Source of the DNA: Streptomyces sp. FIT100
GTDB lineage: Bacteria > Actinomycetota > Actinomycetes > Streptomycetales > Streptomycetaceae
Direction: 5' to 3'
Length of the DNA stretch: 64,000 nt
Assembly (NCBI RefSeq): GCF_024584805.1
Contig: NZ_CP075715.1
Location: 4,828,526-4,892,525, forward strand
Under the pieces are notes generated by a model. That model ran no database searches, was not told the DNA's origin, and saw only the letters and a program-made list of their open reading frames with translations. The translations under genes and the position numbers were made by a program. Positions 15,481 to 24,139 of the stretch are shown here, piece after piece. Position 1 is the stretch's first letter. Each line of letters begins with the position of its first letter.

Positions 15481-16365
15481 ATGGCTATTTTCCTCACCAA
15501 GGAATCCAAGGTCATCGTCCAGGGCATGACCGGCTCCGAGGGCCAGAAGCACACCAAGCGCATGCTCGCTTCCGGCACGAACATCGTCGGTGGCGTGAAC
15601 CCGCGCAAGGCGGGCACGACGGTCGACTTCGACGGCACCGAGATCCCCGTCTTCGGGTCGGTCAAGGAGGCCATCGAGCAGACCGGCGCCGACGTCACGG
15701 TCATCTTCGTCCCGGAGAAGTTCACCAAGGACGCGGTCATCGAGGCGATCGACGCCGAGATCGGCCTCGCGGTCGTCATCACCGAGGGCGTCGCGGTCCA
15801 CGACACCGCGCAGTTCTGGGCGCACGCGGGCGCCAAGGGCAACAAGACCCGGATCATCGGCCCGAACTGCCCGGGTCTGATCACCCCCGGCCAGTCGAAC
15901 GCCGGCATCATCCCGGCCGACATCACCAAGCCCGGCCGCATCGGTCTCGTGTCCAAGTCCGGCACGCTGACCTACCAGATGATGTACGAGCTGCGCGACA
16001 TCGGCTTCTCCTCCTGCGTCGGCATCGGCGGTGACCCGATCATCGGCACCACCCACATCGACGCCCTGGAGGCCTTCGAGGCCGACCCGGACACCGACCT
16101 GATCGTGATGATCGGCGAGATCGGCGGCGACGCCGAGGAGCGTGCGGCCGACTTCATCAAGGCCAAGGTCACCAAGCCGGTCGTCGGCTACGTCGCCGGC
16201 TTCACCGCGCCCGAGGGCAAGACCATGGGCCACGCGGGCGCCATCGTCTCCGGCTCCTCCGGCACGGCGCAGGCCAAGAAGGAGGCCCTGGAGGCCGCCG
16301 GCGTGAAGGTCGGCAAGACGCCGACCGAGACGGCGAAGCTGGCGCGCGAGATCCTCGCCGGCTGA
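15481..16365 (+). CDS. sucD: Succinyl-CoA synthetase alpha subunit
   Basis: 294 residues. The N-terminal CoA-binding Rossmann domain opens with MAIFLTKESKVIVQGMTGSE; the active-site loop GHAGAIVSGSSG contains the phosphorylated catalytic His (about residue 251). RIIGPNCPGLITPG is another family signature. It forms the alpha-beta enzyme with SucC. Probably one transcript with sucC; AAGGGACGAGG lies ahead of the ATG. A strong stem-loop terminator follows 25 bp after the stop. Confidence 0.97.
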   Translation: MAIFLTKESKVIVQGMTGSEGQKHTKRMLASGTNIVGGVNPRKAGTTVDFDGTEIPVFGSVKEAIEQTGADVTVIFVPEKFTKDAVIEAIDAEIGLAVVITEGVAVHDTAQFWAHAGAKGNKTRIIGPNCPGLITPGQSNAGIIPADITKPGRIGLVSKSGTLTYQMMYELRDIGFSSCVGIGGDPIIGTTHIDALEAFEADPDTDLIVMIGEIGGDAEERAADFIKAKVTKPVVGYVAGFTAPEGKTMGHAGAIVSGSSGTAQAKKEALEAAGVKVGKTPTETAKLAREILAG

Positions 16366-16389
16366 ATGCGCTGACAGACGCTGACAGAC

Positions 16390-16437
16390 ACGGCAGGGGC
16401 CCGCATCCCGGGAGACCGGGGTGCGGGCCCCTGCCGT
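16390..16437. terminator. Terminator after sucD
   Basis: ACGGCAGGGGCCCGCA(TCCCGG) GAGA (CCGGGG)TGCGGGCCCCTGCCGT, a near-perfect stem of about 21 bp with a GAGA loop, between the convergent sucD and XRE/sigma-like genes. It can serve both strands. Confidence 0.9.
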
Positions 16438-16497
16438 TCTTCCTGCCGTTCCTCGTGCCGTCTTCCTGCCGTTCTGCGGTTCCTCGCCGTCGCCGTT

Positions 16498-17799
16498 TCA
16501 TCGGGCGGAGGGCAGCAGGCGCTCGGGACCCTTTCGCGGATGGTGCTCCAGCATGGTGCGCAGCTCGACGTCCTGCCTGGTGAAGGCCGGGGGGCCGAAG
16601 CGCGGCGCCACGCCGCCGACCGGCTCGCCGGGTGCCTGCCGCGGCTCGTAGTGACTCTGCGAGGTGGCCATCGCGACAGCTGCCGCCCCGAGGACCGCGG
16701 CGGTGAGCCCGATCGCGGCGCGCGTCCAGAACCGGGTGCGGCGCTCGCTGCCGGCCCGTACGGCACGGGCGGAGGCGAGCTCCGGTAGCGGCGCGTTGAC
16801 GAGCAGATCGCCCAGCCGCTCCTGCAACTGCTCCGGCTCGGCCAGTTCGGGCATCAGCTCGGCCACGGCGGCGCGGGCGTGCATCAGGCGGCTGGCGGCG
16901 GCGGGGGTGCTCGCCTCGGTCTCGGCCGCCGTCTCGGGCAGGTCGAGGCCGAGCCCGTCGTAGAGGAGCAGCGTGCGGCGGTACATGGGCGGCAGGTCCA
17001 GCAGCGTCCCGCGCAGCGTCGGGCCGTCCGGGTCGGTGGCCGCCGTCGCGCCCGGATCGGTGGGTTCGGGGCGGCGGTGCGAGCGGCGGAGCCGGTGCCA
17101 GGGGGACATGGCGTACTCGTACGCCATCGCGCGCACCCAGCCGGCCGGGTCGCGGTCGACAGCGACCTCGGGCCAGCTCTCCCAGGCGATGTGGAAAGCG
17201 TGCTCGACGGCCTCCAGCGAGAACTCTCTGCGGCCGGTCAGCAGATGCACCTGGCGTACGAGGCCCGAGGCGGCGTGGCTGTACAGCTCGTCGAACGCCT
17301 GCTCGGGGGTGAGCGCCGGGACCGGGACCGGGGGCGGTGGCGGGGATGCCGCGTCGGGGCGGACTGGTGCGGACGGGTGGACCGCGGGCTCGTGCGGCTC
17401 CTCGGCCTCGGCGTCGGGCTCGGCGTCGGCGTCGGTCTCAGCCTCGGGTTCGTACGCCTGTGGAGGCTCCGGTGGCTGCGGGGCCGTGTCGGCCCGCTCG
17501 GCCCGCTCGGCCAGCTCGGTTCCGTCGATCTCGGCGGCCGGCTCGGCCCCTTGGGCCTCGGCCGCGAGCTCCGCCTCGTACGTGGCGAGGAGCTTCGCGT
17601 ACGCCTCGCGCTTCCGCCCGCGCGGGTTGGTGCGGCCCGTCTCCCAGGATCTGATCGTCGCCCGGGTGACCCCGACGGCCTTGGCCACTTGCTCCTCGCT
17701 GAGCGCTTTGGCCTCCCGCAGCCTGCGCCGCTCTTTCGGGGAGGGCAACGGAGTGGCCGCGTTCGTGGACGAGTCCGTGGTGCTCGGTGTCTGCGTCAT
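16498..17799 (-). CDS. Membrane-anchored XRE HTH / sigma-like fusion regulator
   Basis: 433 residues. Residues about 20-75 form an XRE-type helix-turn-helix (LSEEQVAKAVGVTRATIRSW). A long acidic Pro/Glu linker follows. Residues about 155-330 resemble ECF sigma regions 2 and 4: AFDELYSHAASGLVRQVHLL, a FHIAWESWPEVAVDRDPAGW block, and PPMYRRTLLLYDGLGLDLPETAAE. A single membrane span (FWTRAAIGLTAAVLGAAAVA) lies near the C-terminus. Two ribosome site/start pairs lie 18 bp apart (ATG at 17817 and 17799, each after GGGGAG); the second is used here. It is convergent with sucD and divergent from the DUF6350 gene. Likely a transcription regulator at the membrane; targets unknown. Confidence 0.8.
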   Translation of the reverse strand: MTQTPSTTDSSTNAATPLPSPKERRRLREAKALSEEQVAKAVGVTRATIRSWETGRTNPRGRKREAYAKLLATYEAELAAEAQGAEPAAEIDGTELAERAERADTAPQPPEPPQAYEPEAETDADAEPDAEAEEPHEPAVHPSAPVRPDAASPPPPPVPVPALTPEQAFDELYSHAASGLVRQVHLLTGRREFSLEAVEHAFHIAWESWPEVAVDRDPAGWVRAMAYEYAMSPWHRLRRSHRRPEPTDPGATAATDPDGPTLRGTLLDLPPMYRRTLLLYDGLGLDLPETAAETEASTPAAASRLMHARAAVAELMPELAEPEQLQERLGDLLVNAPLPELASARAVRAGSERRTRFWTRAAIGLTAAVLGAAAVAMATSQSHYEPRQAPGEPVGGVAPRFGPPAFTRQDVELRTMLEHHPRKGPERLLPSAR

Positions 17800-17939
17800 G
17801 AAGGGCCTCCCCGTCATGAAGGGCTCCCCTGGGTGAGGGGTCTGCACCAGGGCGAAAAGCGCATAAACGTATCTTGAGCGACACAACGGCCATTCGCCTG
17901 TTACATGGATAAAGCGCGTGTCGTTGGCAGCATGGCCGC

Positions 17940-19793
17940 GTGACCCAGATGACCGATCACGGCCCGACCCACGTGGCGGTGCACGGCGCCCGGCCGCCCG
18001 CCGCCGTGGCGACGGCGGCCGCCCTGCGAGGGGTGATCGCCGCCGGACTCGGGCTCGGCACGCTCGCCGCGCTCGTCATGCTGATGTGGATCAGTTCGCC
18101 CTACCCGGACAGCGGCCTCGGCGGCGCGCTGCACGTGGCGGCGGGACTGTGGCTCCTCGCGCACGGCACGGAGGTGGTCAGGGCCGAGACGCTCTCGGGC
18201 ACGCCCGCGCCGGTCGGTCTCGTACCGCTGCTGCTGGTGGCGCTGCCCGTCTGGCTGGCGCACCGCGCCGCACGCGACGCGCTGGAGTCCGAGGTCGGCC
18301 CGCGGGCGTCGGCGGGCGTCGTCGTCTTCGGGGTGACCTGCGGATATCTGCTGGTGGCGATGGGCGCGGCGGTCTACTCGTCCGGTGGGCCGCTCGCCGC
18401 CGAGCCGCTCAGCGCGATGCTGCACCTGCCCGTACTGGTCACGCTTTCGGCGGCGGCCGGGGCGTGGACGGCGTGCGGCAGGCCGTACGGGCCGTTGCCG
18501 CGATGGCTGCCGGAAGGCGTGCGGGTCGCGCTCGCGCGCTCCCGCGTCGCCGTCGCGATCCGGGCGGCCAGCGTGGCGGGCGCGGTGCTCCTCGGCGGCG
18601 GCGCGCTGCTGTTCGCGGTGTCACTCGCGGGGCACCTGGGCGCGGCGCAGGAATCGGTCCTGCGGCTGGCGGTCGACTGGCCGGGGCGCTTCGCCGTGCT
18701 CCTGCTGGCGCTGGCGCTGATGCCGAATGCGGCCGTATGGGGGGCGTCGTACGGGCTCGGACCCGGCGTCGTGCTCGGTACGGGCGCGACGGCGACCCCC
18801 TTCGCGGTCGTGGGGGAGCCGGTGCTGCCGCACTTTCCGCTCCTGGCCGCGGTACCGGCGGAGAGCGGTCCGGGTACGCGGCTGACCTGGGCGTGCGCGG
18901 CGATGCCGGTGGTCGCGGGCGGGGTGGTCGCCTGGATCACGGCCCGCGCGGGCGCCGGCTCGGGCCCGCGCCGGGCGGCGGCCGCGTGGACACGCCGCGA
19001 GACGGCGCTGGCCGCCTTGCTCGGGGCGGTGCTGTGCGCGGCGCTGATGGCGGTGCTCGCGGGGGCGGCGGGGGGTGCGCTGGGTACGGGGCCGCTGGCA
19101 TCGTTCGGGCCGGTGTGGTGGCTGACGGGGGTGGCGGCGCTGGTCTGGGTCGCCGTGGTGGGCGTGCCGGGGGCGCTGGTGCTGCACGCCTGGTGGCTGA
19201 GGGGCCTTCGGGGGGGTGCGCAGGGCGTCCAGCCGGACCGGGCTGCGGCGCGGGAGACCCGGTGGGCGGCGCTGAAGCGGGTGTGGGCGGGGCTGGTGGC
19301 GGCGATTCCGGCGTTGCCGTGGGTGGGGGCGGGCCGGGCCACGCCCTCGGATACGCCCCCGGATACGGCCCTGGACACGCCGCTGGAGGTGCCCGCGAAG
19401 ACGCCTCCCGCGGCGCCGGATCCGAAGACGCCTCCAGAGCCCGAGGCGCTGGAACCTGAGGCGTCGGAACCGTCGGAACCGTCGGAACCGTCGGAACCCG
19501 ACGTGCCGGAGGAAGCCGAGGCGCTGGAGGAAGCCGAGGTGCCGGAGGAAGGCGAAGTGCCGGAAGCTGCGGCTCCGGAGGAAGTGTCCGAGGCCTGGCT
19601 CGTCGCCGAGCCGGACGAGCCGGATGAGCCCGACGACATCCCTGCCGAACCCGACCGGGACGACGCCGCACCTCCGGCCCCGGCCCCGGCCCCGGCCCCG
19701 GCCCCGGCCCCGGCCCCGGAGGCCGACAAGGCCGACAAGACCGAAAAGACTGACGAGGCCGTCGGCGCAGTAGGCGCCGACGGCCGGCATTAG
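17940..19793 (+). CDS. DUF6350 polytopic membrane protein
   Basis: 617 residues. The first 430 hold about ten hydrophobic spans (for example LRGVIAAGLGLGTLAALVML and VLLLALALMPNAAVWGASYG), matching the actinobacterial DUF6350 family, often labelled a cell-division membrane protein. The last 170 residues are a cytoplasmic or external tail of Pro/Glu/Ala repeats, including a 9-bp repeat giving SEPSEPSEPSEP (about 19464-19500) and an Ala-Pro run near the end. GTG start at 17940 with no clear ribosome site; ATG at 17949 is the alternative. The next gene downstream is convergent. The family is confident; the function is not. Confidence 0.75.
   Translation: MTQMTDHGPTHVAVHGARPPAAVATAAALRGVIAAGLGLGTLAALVMLMWISSPYPDSGLGGALHVAAGLWLLAHGTEVVRAETLSGTPAPVGLVPLLLVALPVWLAHRAARDALESEVGPRASAGVVVFGVTCGYLLVAMGAAVYSSGGPLAAEPLSAMLHLPVLVTLSAAAGAWTACGRPYGPLPRWLPEGVRVALARSRVAVAIRAASVAGAVLLGGGALLFAVSLAGHLGAAQESVLRLAVDWPGRFAVLLLALALMPNAAVWGASYGLGPGVVLGTGATATPFAVVGEPVLPHFPLLAAVPAESGPGTRLTWACAAMPVVAGGVVAWITARAGAGSGPRRAAAAWTRRETALAALLGAVLCAALMAVLAGAAGGALGTGPLASFGPVWWLTGVAALVWVAVVGVPGALVLHAWWLRGLRGGAQGVQPDRAAARETRWAALKRVWAGLVAAIPALPWVGAGRATPSDTPPDTALDTPLEVPAKTPPAAPDPKTPPEPEALEPEASEPSEPSEPSEPDVPEEAEALEEAEVPEEGEVPEAAAPEEVSEAWLVAEPDEPDEPDDIPAEPDRDDAAPPAPAPAPAPAPAPAPEADKADKTEKTDEAVGAVGADGRH
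19464..19500. repeat. 9-bp repeat (Ser-Glu-Pro) in DUF6350 tail
   Basis: TCGGAACCG is repeated four times in tandem, in frame, in the Glu/Pro-rich C-terminal tail. A CCGGCC-based Ala-Pro run (about 19672-19720) follows further downstream in the same tail. Confidence 0.8.
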
Positions 19794-19806
19794 TGGTCCT
19801 GGACGG

Positions 19807-20715
19807 CTATTCCTGGACGCCGATCAGCTTGCGGAGGGGATCCGGGAGGAGTTCGTTGCAGGCGAGTTGGCCCGTCTTGGTGAGGGCGTCCTCGCGGCAG
19901 GTGTAGAAGTCGCGGTAGACGATCTGCAAGGTGAAGGTCATCGCCACGATCGCGAGCGCGAGCGTCGCCATGACCAGGCCGCTGACCGCCGCCGTGACCT
20001 GCGGCTTGCCGCCGACGGGCTGGGCCGGAGGAGTGGCGGCCGGGGCACCGGTGCCGGCACCCGTGCCCGTGCCGCCGGCCGACGGCCGGGCCTTGGCGCG
20101 CAGCGCGCTGCCGCCCCAGTACAGCGCCAGCGCACCCAGCAGCAGCGCGATCTCCGTGAGGTCGAAGACGGCGAAGAAGAACGCCCACATGCCCGCGAGC
20201 AGTGCGTACCGCGCGCGGCGCTGGACGGGGTCCGTCGGATCCCAGCGCAGTCCCGTGCCCGGGCCGCCGCCGCTCTCGGGCCCGCCCTGGCCGCCACCGC
20301 CCTGACCTCCGCTGCCCTGACCTCCGCCGCCGCCCTGGCCGCCGGAGCGCCCGCCGAAGCCGCCCGAGGAGCGGCCCGGCTGGCGGCTGCTCCACTGGCT
20401 GCCCCAGGCCGGACGTTCGCCTTCGCCCTGACGGCCCTCGGTGTCGGAGTCGCGCACCGATCCGTCACGCCCCGATCCGTCGCGTCCCGATCCGTCACGC
20501 CCGGGCCCGTCGCCCCCCGCGCCGTGCCGCGGCTGCCACGGCCGGTCCGGAGCGCCCTCCGGCGGCGGTGCGAAGGGGTTCTCCCGGAGCTCGCGCGACT
20601 CCCTGGGATCCGAGGGCGGGGTGGGCTCCGTGGACTGGCGATCCCGCAGCAGCAGGGAGCCCCGCTCGCTGGCGAGCGGGAGGCGGAGAGCCGTGCGGCG
20701 GCGTCGGTCCGGCAT
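19807..20715 (-). CDS. Membrane protein with disordered Gly-rich N-terminus
   Basis: 302 residues. The first 150 are hydrophilic and repetitive: Arg-Asp-Gly-Ser units (RDGSGRDGSGRDGSVRD) then a Gly/Gln tract (SGGQGGGGGQGSGGQGGGGQ). Two spans follow (ALLAGMWAFFFAVFDLTEIALLLGALALYW), then a linker, then a third (AAVSGLVMATLALAIVAM) and a conserved-looking tail TREDALT/LACNELLPDPLRKLIG with two Cys. ATG at 20715 after GGGGAAG. It is divergent from purN (about 240 bp) and convergent with the DUF6350 gene. No domain recognised; probably an actinobacterial membrane protein of unknown role. Confidence 0.7.
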   Translation of the reverse strand: MPDRRRRTALRLPLASERGSLLLRDRQSTEPTPPSDPRESRELRENPFAPPPEGAPDRPWQPRHGAGGDGPGRDGSGRDGSGRDGSVRDSDTEGRQGEGERPAWGSQWSSRQPGRSSGGFGGRSGGQGGGGGQGSGGQGGGGQGGPESGGGPGTGLRWDPTDPVQRRARYALLAGMWAFFFAVFDLTEIALLLGALALYWGGSALRAKARPSAGGTGTGAGTGAPAATPPAQPVGGKPQVTAAVSGLVMATLALAIVAMTFTLQIVYRDFYTCREDALTKTGQLACNELLPDPLRKLIGVQE

Positions 20716-20760
20716 GTGGTGAACGTCTTCCCCTCTTGTACCTCTGAGCGCGGGTACTCC

Positions 20761-20787
20761 GTCTGGGGACGGGCCCTGCCCCCAGAC
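20761..20787. other. Stem-loop in the purN upstream region
   Basis: GTCTGGGG (20761-20768) and CCCCAGAC (20780-20787) form a perfect 8-bp stem between the divergent membrane-protein and purN genes. It could be an operator or leader structure; nothing in sequence decides which. Confidence 0.4.
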
Positions 20788-20842
20788 GCTACCTCCCGGC
20801 CAAGCCCCCGTCCCGTGGGGGCCGCTCGGTGTGCCGGTATCG

Positions 20843-20870
20843 TTGCTGACGGTCGACGGCTTCGTAGAGT
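20843..20870 (+). promoter_or_regulatory. Predicted HrdB-type promoter for purN
   Basis: TTGCTG (20843-20848), a 16-bp spacer and TAGAGT (20865-20870) resemble a vegetative Streptomyces promoter about 80 bp ahead of the purN start. Prediction only. Confidence 0.5.
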
Positions 20871-20952
20871 TCCCCCATCGCCGGTCTCGTTTCGTTCGTA
20901 CGACCACACAAAGACGCACCCCGAGTGCCCGCAACGCGAAAAGAGTCCCCCA

Positions 20953-21567
20953 GTGGCTGCCGCCCGCCTCGTCGTCCTGGTCTCCGGATCCGGCACCAAC
21001 CTCCAGGCGCTGCTCGACGCCATCCACGACGATCCCGGCGGCTTCGGCGCCGAGATCGTCGCGGTCGGCGCCGACCGCGACGGCATCGCCGGCCTCGACC
21101 GCGCCCGCAGCGCGGGGCTCCCCACCTTCGTCTGCAAGGTGAAGGACTACGCGACCCGCGAGGAGTGGGACCGGGCCCTGGCCGACGCCACCGCCGCCCA
21201 CGAGCCGGACCTCGTCGTCTCCGCCGGTTTCATGAAGATCGTCGGCAAGACCTTCCTCGACCGCTTCGGCGGCCGGTTCGTGAACACCCACCCCGCCCTG
21301 CTGCCCAGTTTTCCCGGTGCCCACGGAGTACGTGACGCGCTCGCGTACGGCGCGAAGGTCACCGGATGCACCGTCCACTTCGTCGACGACGGCGTCGACA
21401 CCGGCCCGATCATCGCGCAGAGCGCGGTCGACGTACGGGACGAGGACGATGAAGCCGCTCTGCACGAGCGCATCAAGGAAGTCGAGCGTCAGCTGCTCGT
21501 CGATGTCGTGGGGCGTCTGGCCCGTAACGGCTACCGCATTGAGGGACGAAAGGTAGTTATCCCGTGA
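20953..21567 (+). CDS. purN: Phosphoribosylglycinamide formyltransferase
   Basis: 204 residues. LVVLVSGSGTNLQALLDAI is the family N-terminus; the catalytic Asn-His-Asp set is visible as FVNTHPALLPSF (N111, H113) and VHFVDDGVDTGPI. It transfers a formyl group from 10-formyl-THF to GAR, the third step of purine synthesis, in the cytoplasm. GTG start at 20953 with a weak AAAAGAG site. Its stop overlaps the purH start (GTGA), so the two enzymes using 10-formyl-THF are co-translated. folD nearby supplies the cofactor. Confidence 0.96.
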   Translation: MAAARLVVLVSGSGTNLQALLDAIHDDPGGFGAEIVAVGADRDGIAGLDRARSAGLPTFVCKVKDYATREEWDRALADATAAHEPDLVVSAGFMKIVGKTFLDRFGGRFVNTHPALLPSFPGAHGVRDALAYGAKVTGCTVHFVDDGVDTGPIIAQSAVDVRDEDDEAALHERIKEVERQLLVDVVGRLARNGYRIEGRKVVIP

Positions 21568-23147
21568 CCGCCGAAACCATGAAGCGGCCCATCCGGCGTG
21601 CGCTGGTCAGCGTCTACGACAAGACCGGCCTGGAAGACCTGGCGCGCGGCCTGCACGAGGCGGGCGTGGAGCTCGTGTCCACCGGCTCCACCGCCGGGCG
21701 GATCGCCGCCGCCGGGGTCCCGGTCACCAAGGTCGAGGAGCTCACCGGCTTCCCCGAGTGCCTGGACGGCCGCGTCAAGACCCTGCACCCGCGCGTGCAT
21801 GCGGGGATCCTCGCCGACCTGCGCCTCGACACCCACCGCGAGCAGCTCGCGGAGCTCGGCGTCGAGCCGTTCGACCTCGTGGTCGTGAACCTCTACCCGT
21901 TCCAGGAGACCGTCGCCTCCGGCGCCACTCCGGACGAGTGCGTCGAGCAGATCGACATCGGCGGTCCTTCGATGGTCCGCGCCGCCGCCAAGAACCACCC
22001 GTCCGTGGCCGTCGTCACCAGCCCCGAGCAGTACGGGGACGTGCTGACCGCCGTCGCCTCCGGCGGCTTCGACCTGGCCGCGCGCAAGCGCCTCGCCGCC
22101 GAGGCGTTCCGCCACACCGCGGAGTACGACGTGGCGGTCGCCGCCTGGTTCGCCGCGGACTACGCGGGCGACACTGCATCCGACAGCGGCTCCGCCGCGG
22201 GGTCATTCCCCGAGTTCCTCGGTGTGACGTACACCCGCAAGAACGTGCTGCGCTACGGCGAGAACCCGCACCAGCCCGCCGCCCTCTACACGGGTGGCTG
22301 CGGCGGTCTGGCCAACGCCGAGCAGCTGCACGGCAAGGAGATGTCGTACAACAACTACACGGACACGGACGCCGCCCGCCGTGCCGCGTACGACCACACC
22401 GAGCCGTGTGTCGCGATCATCAAGCACGCCAACCCGTGCGGCATCGCGATCGGCGCCGACGTCGCCGAGGCGCACCGCAAGGCGCACGCCTGCGACCCGC
22501 TGTCGGCCTTCGGCGGTGTGATCGCCGTGAACCGCCCGGTGTCCGTGGCGATGGCCGAGCAGGTCGCCGAGATCTTCACCGAGGTCATCGTCGCCCCGGA
22601 CTACGAGGACGGTGCCGTCGAGGTCCTTGCGCGCAAGAAGAACATCCGCGTGCTGCGCTGCCCCGCGGCGCCCGAGGCGGCCGCGGAGTTCAAGCCGATC
22701 GACGGCGGCGGCCTCGCCCAGATCACCGACGTGTTCCAGGCCGAGGGCGACGACCCGGCCAACTGGACGCTGGCCACGGGCGAGGCCCTGGGCGCGGACG
22801 AACTGGCCGAGCTGTCCTTCGCCTGGCGGGCCTGCCGGGCCGTCAAGTCGAACGCGATCCTGCTCGCCAAGGACGGCGCTTCGGTCGGCGTCGGCATGGG
22901 CCAGGTCAACCGCGTCGACTCCGCGAAGCTCGCGGTCGAGCGGGCCGGCGAGGAGCGGGCGCGGGGCGCGTACGCCGCGTCCGACGCGTTCTTCCCCTTC
23001 CCCGACGGTCTGGAGATCCTGACCGCCGCGGGCGTCAAGGCCGTGGTGCAGCCGGGCGGTTCGGTCCGCGACGAGCAGGTGGTCGAGGCTGCGGAGAAGG
23101 CGGGCGTGACGATGTACTTCACGGGGACCCGGCACTTCTTCCACTGA
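21564..23147 (+). CDS. purH: Bifunctional AICAR formyltransferase/IMP cyclohydrolase
   Basis: 527 residues, the full family length. The N-terminal cyclohydrolase (MGS-like) half begins RRALVSVYDKTGLEDLARGL; the C-terminal formyltransferase half carries RYGENPHQPAALY and KHANPCGIAIG, the latter with the catalytic Lys-His. It makes the last two steps to IMP. GTG start overlaps the purN stop. AICAR/ZTP, the substrate pool of this enzyme, is the signal of the riboswitch found upstream of glyA at 44 kb. A strong hairpin follows the gene. Confidence 0.97.
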   Translation: MTAETMKRPIRRALVSVYDKTGLEDLARGLHEAGVELVSTGSTAGRIAAAGVPVTKVEELTGFPECLDGRVKTLHPRVHAGILADLRLDTHREQLAELGVEPFDLVVVNLYPFQETVASGATPDECVEQIDIGGPSMVRAAAKNHPSVAVVTSPEQYGDVLTAVASGGFDLAARKRLAAEAFRHTAEYDVAVAAWFAADYAGDTASDSGSAAGSFPEFLGVTYTRKNVLRYGENPHQPAALYTGGCGGLANAEQLHGKEMSYNNYTDTDAARRAAYDHTEPCVAIIKHANPCGIAIGADVAEAHRKAHACDPLSAFGGVIAVNRPVSVAMAEQVAEIFTEVIVAPDYEDGAVEVLARKKNIRVLRCPAAPEAAAEFKPIDGGGLAQITDVFQAEGDDPANWTLATGEALGADELAELSFAWRACRAVKSNAILLAKDGASVGVGMGQVNRVDSAKLAVERAGEERARGAYAASDAFFPFPDGLEILTAAGVKAVVQPGGSVRDEQVVEAAEKAGVTMYFTGTRHFFH

Positions 23148-23175
23148 GTCCTCGAACCCCTCCGAAGCCAACCGA

Positions 23176-23222
23176 ACACGGCGGCGGGCTCCGACGATGT
23201 CCGTCGGAGCCCGCCGCCGTGT
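23176..23222. terminator. Bidirectional terminator between purH and RDD gene
   Basis: ACACGGCGGCGGGCTCCGAC ... GTCGGAGCCCGCCGCCGTGT: a perfect stem of about 20 bp with a very short loop, placed between convergent genes. Confidence 0.92.
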
Positions 23223-23244
23223 CGGTCGCGGTCGTCGTACCGCG

Positions 23245-23907
23245 TCAGCCGCGCACGACCACCGTGCTGCACACCTTGTCGGCGAAGGTCTGCTTCTTGC
23301 TGTCCCAGATCGGCCACAGCCAGCCGAGGTAGCAGGCCAGGCTGTCGAGGATGTGCGCGAGCCTGCGCACGAAGGCCATGCCGAAGCCGAGCGTGGAGCC
23401 GTCGGACTCCTTCAGGAGCCGGATCTTGACGATCTTCTTGCCGAACGTCTGGCCGGTCTTGCCCTCCAGGTAGACCTGGTACAGGCCCATGCCGATCAGG
23501 TAGAGGAAGCCGATGATGGCCAGCACCCCGCCGGCTCCGCTGCCGCTCGACGGGTCGCTCACGGCCACGCCGATGCCCGCGAGCAGGTAGTACGGAAGGA
23601 GGATGATGAGCCCGTCCAGCAGGAAGCCGCCGAACCGCAGGCCCCAGTGGGCGAGTTCCGGCATCCCGTAGCCGGGACCGCCGTAGCCGGGGGCGCCGTA
23701 GCCGGGCTGCCCGTAACCCTGGGCGGGCGGAGCCTGCGGGTACTGCGGTGCCTGCGGGTACTGCCCGGGCTGCTGCTGCGGGTAGCCGTAACCCTGCTGC
23801 TGGGGGATGCCCTGCGGGGCCTGCGGGTAGCCGTAGCCGGGCTGGCCTCCCTGCGGGGGCTGCTGGGGCTGCTGCCCGTAGGGGTTGTTCGGGTCGCCGA
23901 AGCTCAT
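23245..23907 (-). CDS. RDD family membrane protein
   Basis: 220 residues. The first 85 are a disordered Tyr/Gly/Gln/Pro repeat (YGQPGYGAPGYGGPGYG). Then LRFGGFLLDGLIILLPYYLL starts an RDD domain (Arg-Asp-Asp type, here R...D), with further spans and the closing block GKTGQTFGKKIVKIRLL. RDD proteins are small membrane proteins, some linked to ion exchange, most uncharacterised. GGAAAG lies ahead of the ATG. Convergent with purH, divergent from folD. Confidence 0.85.
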   Translation of the reverse strand: MSFGDPNNPYGQQPQQPPQGGQPGYGYPQAPQGIPQQQGYGYPQQQPGQYPQAPQYPQAPPAQGYGQPGYGAPGYGGPGYGMPELAHWGLRFGGFLLDGLIILLPYYLLAGIGVAVSDPSSGSGAGGVLAIIGFLYLIGMGLYQVYLEGKTGQTFGKKIVKIRLLKESDGSTLGFGMAFVRRLAHILDSLACYLGWLWPIWDSKKQTFADKVCSTVVVRG

Positions 23908-24139
23908 GGCGGCTTTCCTCCGTTGGTTTGCGGGGACGACGCGGTCCTGACCGGAGGAACGTCATGAAAACCAGCGGTTTGCCCCCCGACACTGCCCGCG
24001 GCACTGCGCGGATCATCGTGGTCTTAGCATCGCTTTTTTGTCCAGTCGATAACCGTATGTGTTGTGCAAGTGCAACCTCGTGTTGCCGCCGGAGTCCCCG
24101 AATTGGAACAGGAGCGGGGTCATCCGCGAGGATGGGGGC

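Noticed and set aside
23908..24139. ZTP riboswitch upstream of folD
   Set aside because: Neither GACTGGCG nor CCGCCTGGGC is present.
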